This document shows positions 11,808 to 23,551 of a stretch of DNA of 64,000 nt, piece by piece (positions within the stretch are counted from its first letter, which is position 1; the number at the start of each line of letters is the position of its first letter). The notes below the pieces were generated by a model that worked only from the letters and a program-made list of their open reading frames with translations, ran no database searches and was not told the origin of the DNA. Source of the stretch: Solenopsis invicta. Lineage: Eukaryota > Arthropoda > Insecta > Hymenoptera > Formicidae. The DNA lies in contig NC_052665.1 of assembly GCF_016802725.1 (NCBI RefSeq), positions 4,092,001 to 4,156,000 on the forward strand. Direction: 5' to 3'. The position numbers and the translations under genes were made by a program.

Positions 11808-11809
<2 letters not shown>
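8988..11809. other. Non-coding stretch, no gene seen
   Basis: The part from about 9480 to 9850 is balanced in composition and contains a perfect 12-bp palindrome GGTGACGTCACC (9737-9748). 10250-11250 is CG-rich with overlapping antisense open frames under about 105 codons. Two G runs (around 10540-10550) do not complete a quadruplex motif. No repeat copies or gene-like structure recognised. Confidence 0.5.
9737..9748. promoter_or_regulatory. Perfect palindrome with CREB/ATF-type core
   Basis: GGTGACGTCACC is its own reverse complement and contains the full cAMP response element core TGACGTCA. Further full cores lie at 18983-18990, 31036-31043 and 32358-32365. No gene start lies nearby, so a regulatory role is speculative. 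Confidence 0.25.

Positions 11810-11841
<32 letters not shown>
11810..11841 (+). repeat. (TC)n microsatellite
   Basis: About 16 dinucleotide units without interruption. A shorter CT run follows at about 11907-11920. Confidence 0.95.
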
Positions 11842-11842
<1 letters not shown>

Positions 11843-14496
11843 GCGCATAATTCGCAATTAACTTACGCAGAGACTGTTCAACGCTAATTAATGAGTACGT
11901 CAGAAACTCTCTCTCTCTCTTTCTTCTTATCGTGAAGTACCGTACTTCGATTAAGTCTACCAAAGAGTTTTATAGCTGTCATGTTAAACGCTATGAAATT
12001 TAATTTTCGATACATCGTTGGAATTAGCAATTAATTAAGAAATCTCACAATTCTTTCTGCATTGCACTATATAATGTAAAAAGTTTTCTACTCTTTATTA
12101 ATTGTTCGAACACAAACTACAAAAATTATTTTAGTTTTCATCTTTTACCTTTCATACAAATTATTGAATCACATTTTGATAATTAGTGACAGTATCATTT
12201 GACAGGAAGGCCGAAAAACTATTCGGTTAGTTATATTTTATAACATAATATTGTCATTTTAATATTTTAAATTTCCTCTTTCTCTATTTTCACGAGAAAT
12301 TTTTCAATTGATTTATATCCGAGTATTACGTGATTTTCGTTACTCGTGCATCAAAGGCTTTCGCAAAGATAGGCACAAAACGTCCGGGCGTCGACGCTGA
12401 AAATTGCCGACGTCATCTGAGGACGAAACGCAATTACCGGCAAAATCGTGCGCCCCTCGTATATACGCGGGTACCAAGATCTGCGATTCCCATTTTTATC
12501 CGGCGCTAATGGGACGATGTCAAAGTAGACCCCTATTTGCCATCTTCGCGATCTTCCGGTTCATCGATCTCGAGGCTAACCCAATAAGTTAGGCGCCATT
12601 CGTCTTGAACGCACCCGCAGATTCGCGTAATCGAGAGCTAGGGAATATTACTGATCTTCCAGAACACACGTATCGGTCTTCCACCTTGGCTATTACTCAA
12701 ACTCAATTAGGATTACGAGCTCGTTATAACTTTCATTTGCAATGTCATCCTCGCAAGGCTACAGTCTCAATCTGAATATTAAATGTTTTGAAATTTTTAA
12801 ATATCACTTTAATATAATACGATTAAGTATCATATTAAGTATTATATTAAGCTGGTTCAAAATTAAATTTATATAATAAAAAATTTAGTATTACCTTTCA
12901 TAATGTCATTTTAATTCTATTCGCAATGAGTTAAAGATATCGAATATCAAAAAAAATCAACGTTACAAGGATATGGTTTATATTTTTAAATACATTTGAC
13001 CGATATAAAAATTCCTAAAACATTGATTTTTATATCACGCGCTTAAACGCAAGAGATCCTTCGAGCAGGAAATTCAAGCGATATTGCGATTTGTTGTTGA
13101 ATTGACTGTACATCGTACATTCGAGCGAGCTGTGAGTGAAGATTCGAGACAATAATTGGCTCGTCCACTCAGCATCGTTGGAGTGGTCGATGGATGTATT
13201 CGTTGAGATTACGCGAAATGGTTGTAAATGCCTGGAGAGTACCGGCCGGTCGGAGTTACTCTCACCCTCCACCCATCAAAGAGTGAGCCACTATCTCGCA
13301 ACTGCAGTTACAACTGCACAAAGGTTAATGCATGCTATTGTTGCTGCCAGCCGGCCAGAACTGCCGTGCTTTCGTCGAATCGCAGACAAATGCATCCATA
13401 CGGGTGTGGACGAACACACCCTTACGTTTCGACGATAATCACGATAGACACATCTAATGGCGCTGTTTTCGCGCGATACTCGATACTAATCTGAGCTGCC
13501 TATCTAGAGACCAATTTCATTAATCAAATTATCTGATTGTATCTGTAGTATAAGGTATTACATTCCAATTTTATTTTCGAGATTTAATTCATCATTTCTA
13601 AGATTTTCAATAACGCAAAAAACTTGTTAGCTTTTTATCTAGTATTTATAAATCAGAGCAATACTAATTTTAAAACTCTCTGTATCTTTAACAACCGGGA
13701 GCAAATGAAAACACCATTGGGGTTGAGACTTTTCCAGTCTAACAGCTTTGCTGATGCGCTTGTACGTTCCCTCTCTGAAATCACATCAAACAAGCCAAGC
13801 AACCTACGCTGTTAAAAGTGTACGCCGATAATAAAGGGGCCGCCGCGAGTTCTTGCTCGAAGTGGATGAAGGGTGATAAAGTGAAATGAGACCCATCACG
13901 TGAATGGAAGCGACGCGGCATGGCTCGACTCGGGTACCACCTGATAGGGAAGAATCGGAATCAGGGCAGATCAAAGCGGACGGAGCGATACGTAGCGCGT
14001 CGAAATTGATGGAGAACGCTTTACGTTAGCGAATTGCGAGTCTCGTAGAGTCGAAGCGGCGCGGCGCGACGCGACGCGGCGCACTGATGGCGATAGTGAA
14101 AGAGGCGAAGAAGAACAGCGGGGGCGGACAGAAAAGACTAAGTCGATTTTAATTTAACCGGAGGACAAATTAAAAGGCATCAATCCGGAGGGCAAAGTGC
14201 TGCGGAGGATTAACAGTCGGCTCTCAAGGCTCTCTAGAGGAGCGGCGGGGATAACGACAGGCCCTTCGAGTGAAACGACGAGCGGATACCTAATTCGGCC
14301 CTTGGTCTACCAAATGGGCGGTAGTCTCCCAGCTCTCCGTACTCAAAGACGCACGTGCTGTTCCTACAAATGGCACGTACATTTAAAAATTTTTCTATAA
14401 ATTCGCAAGGTCCTTAGATTAAAGTTAAATTACAAATTACGTTTCATTAATAATCGAGGGCACATTGCGTTTAAAATCTTTTAATTAAACGAAAGC

Positions 14497-14497
<1 letters not shown>
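11842..14497. other. Non-coding stretch, AT-rich with CG-rich patches
   Basis: AT-rich around 12000-12300 and 12780-13020; CG-rich around 13850-14110. A small tandem duplication of 12 bp (ATTAAGTATCAT / ATTAAGTATTAT) lies at 12822-12845. Open frames of 60-100 codons around 13030-13500 overlap in opposite directions and are not credible genes. Confidence 0.5.

Positions 14498-14530
<33 letters not shown>
14498..14530 (+). repeat. (TAA)n microsatellite
   Basis: Eleven uninterrupted trinucleotide units. Confidence 0.95.
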
Positions 14531-14531
<1 letters not shown>

Positions 14532-17500
14532 CTTTTAAATTCACTACACGTATATTTCTAAAGACGTAGTCTTTAATAAAACATCATATCAAATTACATG
14601 TGTAAAATTAATAGAATATATAGGGAATAGCAACATATATAAATCTTGCGCTGTAATATCATTCACTTTTTTCGAATAAAGAATTACATGATAAAACAAT
14701 TAACGCGGGAGATTTGTGCTCGAATTTGTAACGTGCTGATTGCTGCGTAGTATACTGCATTATCCTGTTATCATAATGCGATGCCCATAGTCGAGATAGG
14801 CCAGCTAAATGGAGCAATTTCGTTGTAGTGATATTAAGGTCTAGTACCGACTTTAACAGAGGATAAAACGATCGAACGGATCTCGTTGTTCGATAACGGC
14901 AACACGAAAGCTGCGCATTACAGAGACTCGTAAAATCAAGAATATGTTGCGCCTATGACCATCGGCATTGTCGAACAATCCGTAGGAAAGGCGTATTTGT
15001 CCCAATAATCCAATTTGTCCTTTCGACAACGATATTGCTTCTGTTGATTCGTTCTTTAAGCTTAACCGACAGACAATATCTATTACTAAAGGCGAGTGTA
15101 ATAGACAATTAATAATAATGGGTGAATTAAGTATTATTTTTAGCAACAGAAGTAACCATGTATCAAATTGTTTCTTCTTTTTTTAAAAAAAGGGAATTTT
15201 TTAAAAATAGAGAGCACTAGATTTTTGTTTCATTTTGTAAAAATGTTAAAAATATATAAAAACGATTATATCACAGACATTCTGGGATGCAATAAAAAAA
15301 AAAGTATATAACGTGAAACGCTATTTATAAATCTCACAATCGTAATTTCATAGATAGAAATGCAAAAGGGCCGTAAAGCCCCGAAACTCCTAGGTCGGCA
15401 TTTTACGCCGTTTCGCACGATTAGCGGCACGGACGCAACATCGTTAGCGATTTATAAGGGCGGTGAGCACGTATAAAAGTTATCCGCGCGCGTTTCCGTT
15501 GAACCTCATTCTACAAAGGAGAAGTAAGCGTCTTGGCGCGAGCGCTGCGGAGAATTTAAGTGAAGCTAATTTCAGGAAAGCGGTTACGCTTCCAAGCTAT
15601 TTCGAGTCATGTTATTAGCCGAAATACGATGCTGCTCGCTTTTAAGGTGTGAGACAAACGCGTTCTTCTTCATTCTAATCTCGTACCAACGTTCCTTTTA
15701 TCGCTAATGATCCTACTAATTTTACATTATAAATGAATAAGAAGATAGAAGGTTCTGATAAATTAATAAGCTTTAAAAGAGTAGACAAGAAAATATTAGA
15801 GCCTCTTAAATAAACTCAGTTTTACTTTATTTTTCCTCGTTTATTAAAATACTCAATGTGAAAATTGAGAATTTTTTCAAACAGGGTAAACTACGAAGCA
15901 AGTTAAGAAAACTGACTAGCACATTATTTGTAACTAAACAAGATTTAAAATATAATCTAGAAGCACGTGAGATAACTGTATAAAGTTCTATAAAATACGA
16001 AGATTAGAGATAATAAGATAATACACGCGGTATGTCGTGTTATTTTAACCATTAATTCGTTGTAGATTAATTAAAACAGTTCACAAAGGGCGCGTAGAAC
16101 CCTCGTGCCCGTTGTTAATATTGCTTTGAGACAGACAATAACGAAAGTAATATATTTCGTCAACGACAACCACTAAACTGCCCATCCGTACGTATACATG
16201 CGCACCTAAACGAGCGTTAAGCTGCTTGCCAGACGTTACAAGGGCTACTTTACCCTCCGTCTGATGAAATTCTCTGCTGAAATTATTTTCAAGCTTGGCG
16301 ACGGGTTAACGAAGCAGCTCATCGTCGAAAGGAGCGAGAAGATGAAGAAAGAGCCCGTTCCAAATTTCCACGTCGATAATGTGAATCATTTAATCGACGG
16401 ACGGATCGACGAAGTCGATAAAAATAAATCAGGACGAACGCGCAATGTTGTATTTTCTATAGTTTTTATTCCGTTAAAGCTTTCCATTTTCTCAAGCACG
16501 GCAGATCAGCAATTAAGACAGTAATAACATTAAATTCGCGATTTTGCTGCTCGAGCACGTAGCTGCTTAAGAACATAATTATTTAAATGACTATCGGATT
16601 ACATTGTTAATTCTTTTCATCGCTTTTTACAACTTTTAAATAATTTCAAATAATTTTAAATCAGTCCGGTTTCTTTGCCCAGGCCGGTAATAACATTAGG
16701 TGGTAACGCGATACCCACTCATCGAAACTTGAAAAGGAATTTTTCTCGTCGTCGACGTTAGACTTGGTATCGAGCAATCAGGAAAACGCTCGAGTTGCTT
16801 CGCGGCATACCGCTTTACGGAAGCGCGACTACTGCCGATTGCATTCTCTCCCGACGCACAAACGTAAATTAAAAATGCTCCGACGCGGTTAACGAGCAAA
16901 CGACAAAGGGGCTGCGCTGAAGCGCAGCGGCGCGGCGCAAAGAGAACGGGAGACGCAGTGGCACAGCGGCGAAAATTAATATCACCCACTGCCTTCAACC
17001 CTTGTTACACGAAAGCGCGCGCGCACGCGAGAGCCTCGTTCAAGCGCGCGTGTAACGCGTCAAAAGTGTAAACGCACAACGTTGAAATTCTCTTGCTACT
17101 TACGATCCGGCGAAAGTTTTATCGAGCCCATTCAGAGTTTTTCACATCTATTTAAAAAAAAAAGAGCAATTTAATGAAACCGACACTTTAACGTGAGTTT
17201 TAGAGTTCTAACTCTCATGATATTTCACCGAATAATTATTTTTGGCATATTTTGTTAGCTTCCTTGTTGAATAGAGTGAAGTGGTTATGCTTCTATGTTT
17301 GCGTAAATCCCGCAAAAAAAAAACACAAGTTTCTGGCCCTGGGGGAAATTTACTATTTGGCTCTCGATCGACTAGCGAACGCGTTTGAAATTAATCGGCT
17401 CGATATGAGATCGGGATGCGGCTTCAAAGCAGCAGCAAATTTTTTTTTATTTTACGCGAATCAACAGAAAAAATGGAACTCGCGCGAGTGAAATGCGTTT

Positions 17501-18320
17501 TACGATATGTACTCTGCTCTTCAATCGGTTGCCTCGCGCTCGTGAAAATTACAACCGTGCTAAAGTTCAAAGCGTGCCCCCAAGGTTGTGGCTCACCGAA
17601 AATAGCTAAATTGCTGACTCCTCGAACTAAACGTTAACTTACCGTCAACGTTGGCGACCGCGTTCTATTGCTTTGTCGCCGAGCGTGCCTGGCGCAAGAA
17701 TAATGTGCGTTGCATTTATAAACTCTCGCGCATGCATCGCGAACGATATCAACGAAATATATTAGAGTAATTCAAATTAAATTGTTGAGTTAAATGAAAC
17801 AATAAGAGAATATATTTCAACATGTATGAGACTCGAGCTTTCTTATAAGCTATTGCGTATTACGTTTGAGGAGACGAAGTAAGCAAGTTGCTCGTTATAA
17901 TTTTCTCATTTCCATGATAAGTAGTTCTTTGGAGTCGCGAGTCTTAACCATGCGTTTCAACTGGCACGGAAAGATGGGAAGGCGTATGAAAAGTTGTAAA
18001 TGTCAGAAATGAGACTGACCCACTGCTCGTTGCGCGAGAACGGAGGCGCAACTTTAAAAACGCAGGGAGGCCCGCTTTTAATAATATGCACGCAAGCGTA
18101 TTGTCTGCGCCCGGAAATCTGAAGAGTGCCGGGATCAAAGGGATTCTTCAAACTAGTCCAAGCGGACGCATTGTACACCGCGGATCAATGTCGCTGGTAT
18201 GGCTTTACGAGAAACTCGGCTTTTTCGAAGATCCTTTTAGTCGAGAGTCGAGAGCGAGGAGCACCGAGAGTCGTATAATTCGCGATGATAACGCTTTCAA
18301 GCATAAATATAATGTGACAA
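14531..18320. other. Non-coding stretch, no gene seen
   Basis: Mostly AT-rich, with a moderately CG-rich part around 16700-17060. An 86-codon + strand frame starting with ATG (16264-16524) gives a charged, soluble-looking peptide without any known motif. It is too short and isolated to call a gene. A TATA-like candidate at 15472 is listed separately. Confidence 0.5.
15472..15511 (+). promoter_or_regulatory. Possible TATA plus initiator
   Basis: TATAAAAG at 15472-15479 is followed by TCATTC at 15506-15511, which fits the arthropod initiator. The spacing (about 36 bases from the first T to the initiator A) is a little longer than the usual 30-31. No downstream promoter element is seen at the expected place, and no gene start can be attached. 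Confidence 0.15.
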
Positions 18321-18425
18321 TACACACACACACACACACGCGCGCGCACGCACGCACACACAGATTTAAAAAAAAAAAATATATATATTTTTTTCATTAT
18401 ATATATTTTATAAAAATATATTTTA
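18321..18425 (+). repeat. Compound (CA)n-(CG)n-(CACG)n, A-run and TA-rich tract
   Basis: CA repeats (18321-18339) pass into CG and CACG units up to about 18362, followed by a ten-A run and TA-rich sequence to about 18425. The alternating purine-pyrimidine part (about 40 bp) is a sequence type able to adopt Z-DNA. Short open frames here are translations of the repeat. Confidence 0.93.
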
Positions 18426-19785
18426 GTAAACATATTTAATTATTCAGTGAACGACTTGCAACTTTAATTTATTCGAACTTTAAAGCACAAATTGTTCACC
18501 GAATATATAACTACTATAAAATTCACACTTGCCGTGAAACTAAAACATAGCACACTTTAGCTGCTGCGCTCTAAAGTCTCGAGTAAAAGCATAAAAAAAA
18601 ATTTGCCTCGGTCATTAAAGAGGAATAAATGATTGTCGACTATCGTCACGAACGTTAAATTCGTTCAACTCGATGCATTCTAGCGTTTTGCACCACCTCG
18701 ATGATGTATACTTGAAGAGGCATTAACATCGAGGCGCTATGATCGTCAAGCGCAACCTTAATTACGACGTTTAAGCGAACGGTCAAACGATCTGACGACG
18801 CGAAAGAATTTAATTATACGTCGGCCCGAAAAAGGCCGCAAAGCCGAAAGCAGAGAACCGCGAATACCACACCCTCAATCTGCAGCTAGAAAAGAGATTG
18901 AAAATGAGAGAACGATGACCCCGGAACGAAGACTACTCGAGTTAACTCGAATGCAAGGTTATGCAACCAGAATGCGATGCATTGACGTCATTTCATCAGA
19001 GAAACCATTTTTTTTTTTTTTTTTTAAGAGAAAAAGAATGCAAAAAAGAAGCCATAAGAATAACGCTGAAAAAAACCGCTTGATATGAAAGTTTCAAGTA
19101 ACTTTTTATTATTTAACAAGAGAAAGTAAATTAAAAATTTGTAATAATAATTTTACTTATAATTTTATTAAAAAATTGTTTAACAAGAATGAACTTGTGC
19201 GAATAATTTATTATTACGAATTTATTTTAATAAAATGATTTTTATAATATTTTGAAGTGAGTTCACTTGAAATACAGTATTTTTAATATTATTCAACCAT
19301 AAAAATATTTATTCTTTTATAAAATTACTTTGTAAAAATAATGTGCTATTTTCCTCTGACAAGAAAAAAAATCCATCTTGTTATCGCTTTATCGGTCGAA
19401 AGTGATAGAATTTCGTCGACAGTTCGCGAACACGGCCGCCTCGTGTAACGATACTCAATATGTTGCCGAAAGCGGCAAAGAGGGATCGACGGGGAAAAAA
19501 GGTCATGCGATCTAGGAGCAATCAAGCGAAAATAGTTGAACGTCACGGGAAGGGACGGCGTCGAAGGATGGATAGTTCAGTCCTGCTGGCGGCGCGACGA
19601 CTCGTACAATGTCGATGAAGTAAAACGCAGTCGGGGTAATTGGCGCACCTTTCAGATGTAAATGTGGTTCGTTAGGGAGGTTTCCAACCGGCGATGCATC
19701 GCTGACGGTGCACCGGGAGAGAATCAGACTCGGCCAGTTGGTAATGCCGTTCTATACCAGGGTGGTGGACCACCAATGTGACCGA
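18426..19785. other. Non-coding stretch with a T-run
   Basis: Contains a T-run at 19008-19025 (18 bases) and an AT-rich block from 19080 to 19350. Nothing gene-like seen. Confidence 0.55.
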
Positions 19786-19786
19786 C

Positions 19787-19849
<63 letters not shown>
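19786..19849 (+). repeat. (TC)n microsatellite, about 64 bp
   Basis: Nearly uninterrupted TC/CT repeat with two TCTG interruptions near the ends. This is a homopurine-homopyrimidine mirror repeat and so could form triplex (H-DNA). Open frames on either strand here are repeat translations. Confidence 0.96.
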
Positions 19850-21106
19850 TTCCCTGTCGCTCCGTTGCCTGCATTTCCTGTTCCGTAACAGAACAAGTCA
19901 GTTCATAGAAGTGTGAACCGAGCTGCGAAGCTAAGTGCCATGTATTTTGTCATGGTAATACGTCGTTAGAATTTTTTCACCCATCACACAATTCCGATCG
20001 CCGATCATAGACGGGAGCAATGAACGATACGCTGGCGTGGACGAAAATTCGCGAACGAACTGTCGCGCAGAGTACCGATTTCGCGCTTCGTTGCGCGATG
20101 TTACGCATGCAATATGTTACCACCGTAGAAATAACAACGCGTAATATACGAACCGACTAGTTTCGATCGCATGCTGTATTGGTGATTTTTATTACCATTA
20201 ATTCTACTCGTGATTGAAATTGAATATTAATGTCTGCAAATTGACTTTCCACATTAAATCAAGATTGATACGCGGTAATACATTGATATTACGAAATTAG
20301 GACAAATTCGTACACTTGACGGAATATATTAAAAGGACAAAAACATTAAATTGACAATAAAATAAGTTAGATAATAAATATGTAACATTCATGCACCGTA
20401 ATAATAATATTTTTTTTTACTCGGTTCTCTGATAACTCGCTTTAATCGCGAGAAAGATTGACACTCATTACACAGATATATACTCTTAAGTAAGCTAGAT
20501 ATATTATCATCATTATATAATTTATATGAAGAGTTAATAGTATATTTTCATCTTAATTTCAATTTTGCTAATCTTGCGCATAGTTTGCAACACGCATTTT
20601 TTTACATCCACCGGATTACCACGTACATAATGCAGAAAATTTTCGCTTGAAACGCCGTTAGAGGCGATCGTATCTTCCCCGACGAAACTCTCGAAGGTCG
20701 AATATACCGAGAACCGGCCTCGTTACGAAGTTTCTCGTTACGAAGCACCTTCTAGTTCCGCCTTCGTACGAGGTAAACTGTCGGATGGGATAGGAGCGAG
20801 TGAGCCCACGGATGAGCTTGGGACCCGAGATTGAATTCAGTGAAAATTAACGGATATTGTTTATAAGTGGAATCCCCCGCTGCGCGAGCGTCAGCGCGCG
20901 CGCGCGCGCGCGTACTTTACGGATTGACATTACTTGCAATGGTGATTATCGGTCGAGAGGCTGATCCCGTCTCGTCGGATCGCGCGGCGTCGACACTGCA
21001 TTCCTATCCGAATTTGCGTTCAAACCCTGCAATCCTCGAACGCGTATAGAAGGCAAATGATGGCGATGCTTTGAGCATTCGCATCCAATCATTACGTGGT
21101 GACGAG
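19850..21106. other. Non-coding stretch, includes a (CG)n run; possible upstream exon at its end
   Basis: AT-rich from about 20160 to 20600 and CG-rich from 20640 to 21050, with a (CG)n run at 20894-20912. The last bases read GACGAG followed by GTAAGAG (from 21107), a strong 5' splice site match. All three + strand frames are closed shortly before it, so if an exon ends here it would be untranslated. No convincing 3' splice site was identified upstream. Confidence 0.3.
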
Positions 21107-21326
21107 GTAAGAGCTAGTGAATTTCTGGAAAAGGTACACGTCTTCCGAAAACTAAATCCGCGACACACTTATATGTGTATCAATAGAAAACTTGAGACGT
21201 GTCACTGATGAGTCTCATAAGATAAGAATACAGAAAGAGAGAAAGAGAGACGGATATTATTTCAGAGATAATATTTTTAAATTTCTATTTTTTATACTAC
21301 TAAACAAAACAGGCGCGATTTAATAT

Positions 21327-21356
21327 ATTACATTATTAACTCCTCAATACACATAG
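21327..21356 (+). repeat. 30-bp copy related to the hairpin at 22102-22216
   Basis: The core TTAACTCCTCAATACACATA closely matches the right arm of the hairpin about 0.85 kb downstream (TTAACCCCTCAATACACGTA). Its preceding bases ATTACATTA also match. It has no partner arm of its own. It is complementary to 22113-22143 apart from one gap and two positions that would be G-U pairs in RNA. Confidence 0.7.
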
Positions 21357-21661
21357 TCAAAATATGCGATCTTTGCGATGACAGCCGCTCATAAAATTGG
21401 CGCCGCGAGAGAACCAATCAACATCGCAGGAAAGCGACAATAACTCGATATATTTGATATATTCTTTACATGCCTTTTTTTTAAAGATTTAATTGTCCAT
21501 TCAAATTAAAATAAAGAATTTTATAAAGCGATTTAAAAAAATTATATTTTATTAATATTTATTTAAAATATGAATAAAATTCCACGAGCTACATAATTAT
21601 TCTTTTAAATATCAATTGTTTTGATCGCTGCTATAATTTTTGTTATACTTGTATGTTACAG

Positions 21662-21728
21662 ATTTACAGGATCTGAGAGGAGGAGGAGGCTTGGGAAAGG
21701 CATCTGGCCTCAGCGGAGCAACCTTGGG
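21662..21728 (+). other. Candidate exon A
   Basis: A short GC-rich island rich in GGA triplets sits in strongly AT-rich DNA. It is preceded by ATACTTGTATGTTACAG (AG ends at 21661; a second possible AG ends at 21669) and followed by GTAAAT at 21729. The length is 67 or 59 bp. Two of three frames are open; they would read as a basic arginine-rich or a glycine-rich stretch, neither of which I recognise. With candidate exon B 273 bp downstream it forms a plausible spliced pair. It could be coding, untranslated leader or part of a non-coding RNA. Confidence 0.35.
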
Positions 21729-22001
21729 GTAAATATTTCTTATTTCTATAAAAGTAATAATAATATTTTTTTATTCGATTTTGTCTCGATAAAAAAATAT
21801 AAAAAGATACTTAAAGAAAAAAGAATTATACACAATTGTATAGAAATTTAATTTTGTGAAGATATTTTTTAGATATGATTAAATTACTAAATATTTAATT
21901 AAAAGTTAAATTTTAAAAGTTTGATGTGCTTGTCAGAATTAACTTTTGATATAATGATTATTTTGAGCGTAGTTTGAATTTTTTCTCTTTCTGTATTACA
22001 G

Positions 22002-22052
22002 TATCACCGCAGCTTCGTGGCTGATCAACTCCGCTCGTTGCGCATCGGGTCG
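22002..22052 (+). other. Candidate exon B
   Basis: A 51-bp GC-rich segment flanked by a very good 3' splice site (TTTTTTCTCTTTCTGTATTACAG, AG ends at 22001, with the tract about 20 bases long) and a strong 5' splice site (GTGAGT at 22053). Its length is a multiple of three, so including or skipping it would keep frame. Joined to candidate exon A ending at 21728, two frames stay open across the junction. No family is recognised. The splice signals are the best in the window, but nothing here proves transcription. Confidence 0.4.
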
Positions 22053-22101
22053 GTGAGTCACAAATTAATTTTTTTATTATATTTATATTTCAATGTCTTG
22101 C

Positions 22102-22216
22102 AAATTACTTGTGTATGTGTATTGTAGGGGTTAATAGTGTAATTTTCTTTTAATCCTGCGCAAGATTAAAAGAAAATTACATTATTAACCCCTCAATACA
22201 CGTACACAAGTAATTT
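22102..22216 (+). repeat. Near-perfect 54-bp hairpin with 8-nt loop
   Basis: The left arm (22102-22155) and right arm (22164-22216) are reverse complements except for one single-base bulge and two positions that would be G-U pairs in RNA. The loop is CTGCGCAA. The inner part carries AATTTTCTTTTAATC opposite GATTAAAAGAAAATT. It begins 49 bases after the 5' splice site of candidate exon B. A partial copy of the right arm lies at 21327. It may be a foldback/MITE-type element or the precursor of small RNAs; sequence alone cannot separate these. Confidence 0.85.
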
Positions 22217-23203
22217 AAAAAAATGCGCTTAAGATGTGGCCAACGTTTGTGTGAGATAAGATTTTCATTATTAATTTAGAAAATTATTTTTCTTTAGATA
22301 ATTGTTAAACGATTGTTACCAATCTATAATCATAGACAGAACTGTATCAATAGAGCGAGGAAACGCCACTGCCATAAGGCTTGGTGCGCGCTATTGATAA
22401 ATCTTCGATGACAGCTCGATTGAACGAAAATCACGTCAGCGTCACATACAGCCGCGGTAGGAGGGTATTACCGTTCTGTAACGTTATTCATTTATCAACT
22501 ATTCATATCCAGAGCTTGAGAAACGTTCATACGCAAACGTCACCTCATACGTATTTCATTTCGCATGTGTAAAAATCACATTACATGCGTCAAGTCTCGT
22601 TTTTTTTTTTTTTTTGTTAATACAAATTTAAATACGCGTTATTCGAGTGAAGTGAGAAGCTGCAACGGGACAAGTTTTCGTGAAAAATACACAAGACAAA
22701 TGACATATTGTTTTTATTTAGATTATTTTGTTATAGCAAGTATAATGTACTTCAATACTTTAGCAATTTGTACGTTCGAGAGTCTCTGGTTAACTCCTAT
22801 ATTGTAGATCAGAATCTATGAAACTCCGGTTCGCCGAGGTGCGGCAAACCTCTGATTAGCAGAAGTCAAGCTGCGGATTAATAGCATTTACCGATCCGCA
22901 TTAGTTACGGTTAGTACATTTCAACGCGGTGCCTTGAAATTAGGCACGTACGATAATTAGACGGCGAGCTCTACAACACTATTCCGCTGACCATCGCACA
23001 GACCATACGCGCTGTGGAGGATAATTCGTATGGTCAATAGTTACCGTGCACTAAGCAATACCGGTCAAGATTTAATCGATCATTAGCTACATAAATGACG
23101 AAGCTCTCTTGAAAATGTGATCTAATATTTCTAGCGGGATTTCGACTTACGTAACCATCCGTCGGCATGTTTGAGAACTTTTACAAAATATACATATAAT
23201 ACA
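22217..23203. other. Non-coding stretch, no gene seen
   Basis: Mixed composition with a T-run at about 22600-22615. 22820-23100 is balanced and contains homeodomain-like TAAT/ATTAG words, but no clear cluster. No gene-like structure. Confidence 0.5.
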
Positions 23204-23430
23204 TACACGGAAAGAACAATTTTACTGAAATACAGATCTGAAAATAATTATGTTGAATTATTAAAAAAATTTATATTGGACGTTTAAGCTGATTGCTAGG
23301 ATATTAAAACTTTTTGCAGCAGTGGCATCATCTTTTAATGCCTTACATAATTTTGATAGTTCAACATATAATTATTTTCTGATCTGTATCTAGTTAAATT
23401 TTTAGATACTAAAATAGTTTTTTCCGTGTA
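23204..23430 (+). mobile_element. MITE family 1, copy 1
   Basis: The ends are TACACGGAAA and TTTCCGTGTA. The right arm, read inverted, continues with TATTTTAGTAT, GATACAGATC and GAAAATAATTAT, matching the left arm apart from an internal deletion on the left. The centre contains GATTGCTAG followed by TTTTTGCAGCA (23291-23311), shared with two other copies in the window. TA at both tips fits a Tc1/mariner-type target duplication. The 227-bp element has no coding capacity and depends on an unseen transposase if it moves at all. Confidence 0.8.
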
Positions 23431-23551
23431 TGATTTAATTTTATAGCGTCTCTCAATTGATCTGAGGAAGGAAGATTATATTTATACTTTTAGTAATGTA
23501 CTTTTTAAGCCAGAAACTCTTACAAACTTTAGAAAATAGGAAACATTAGGC

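Noticed and set aside
16264..16524. ATG-started + strand frame of 86 codons with a charged product.
   Set aside because: Short, isolated, with no motif or splice sites. Chance cannot be excluded.
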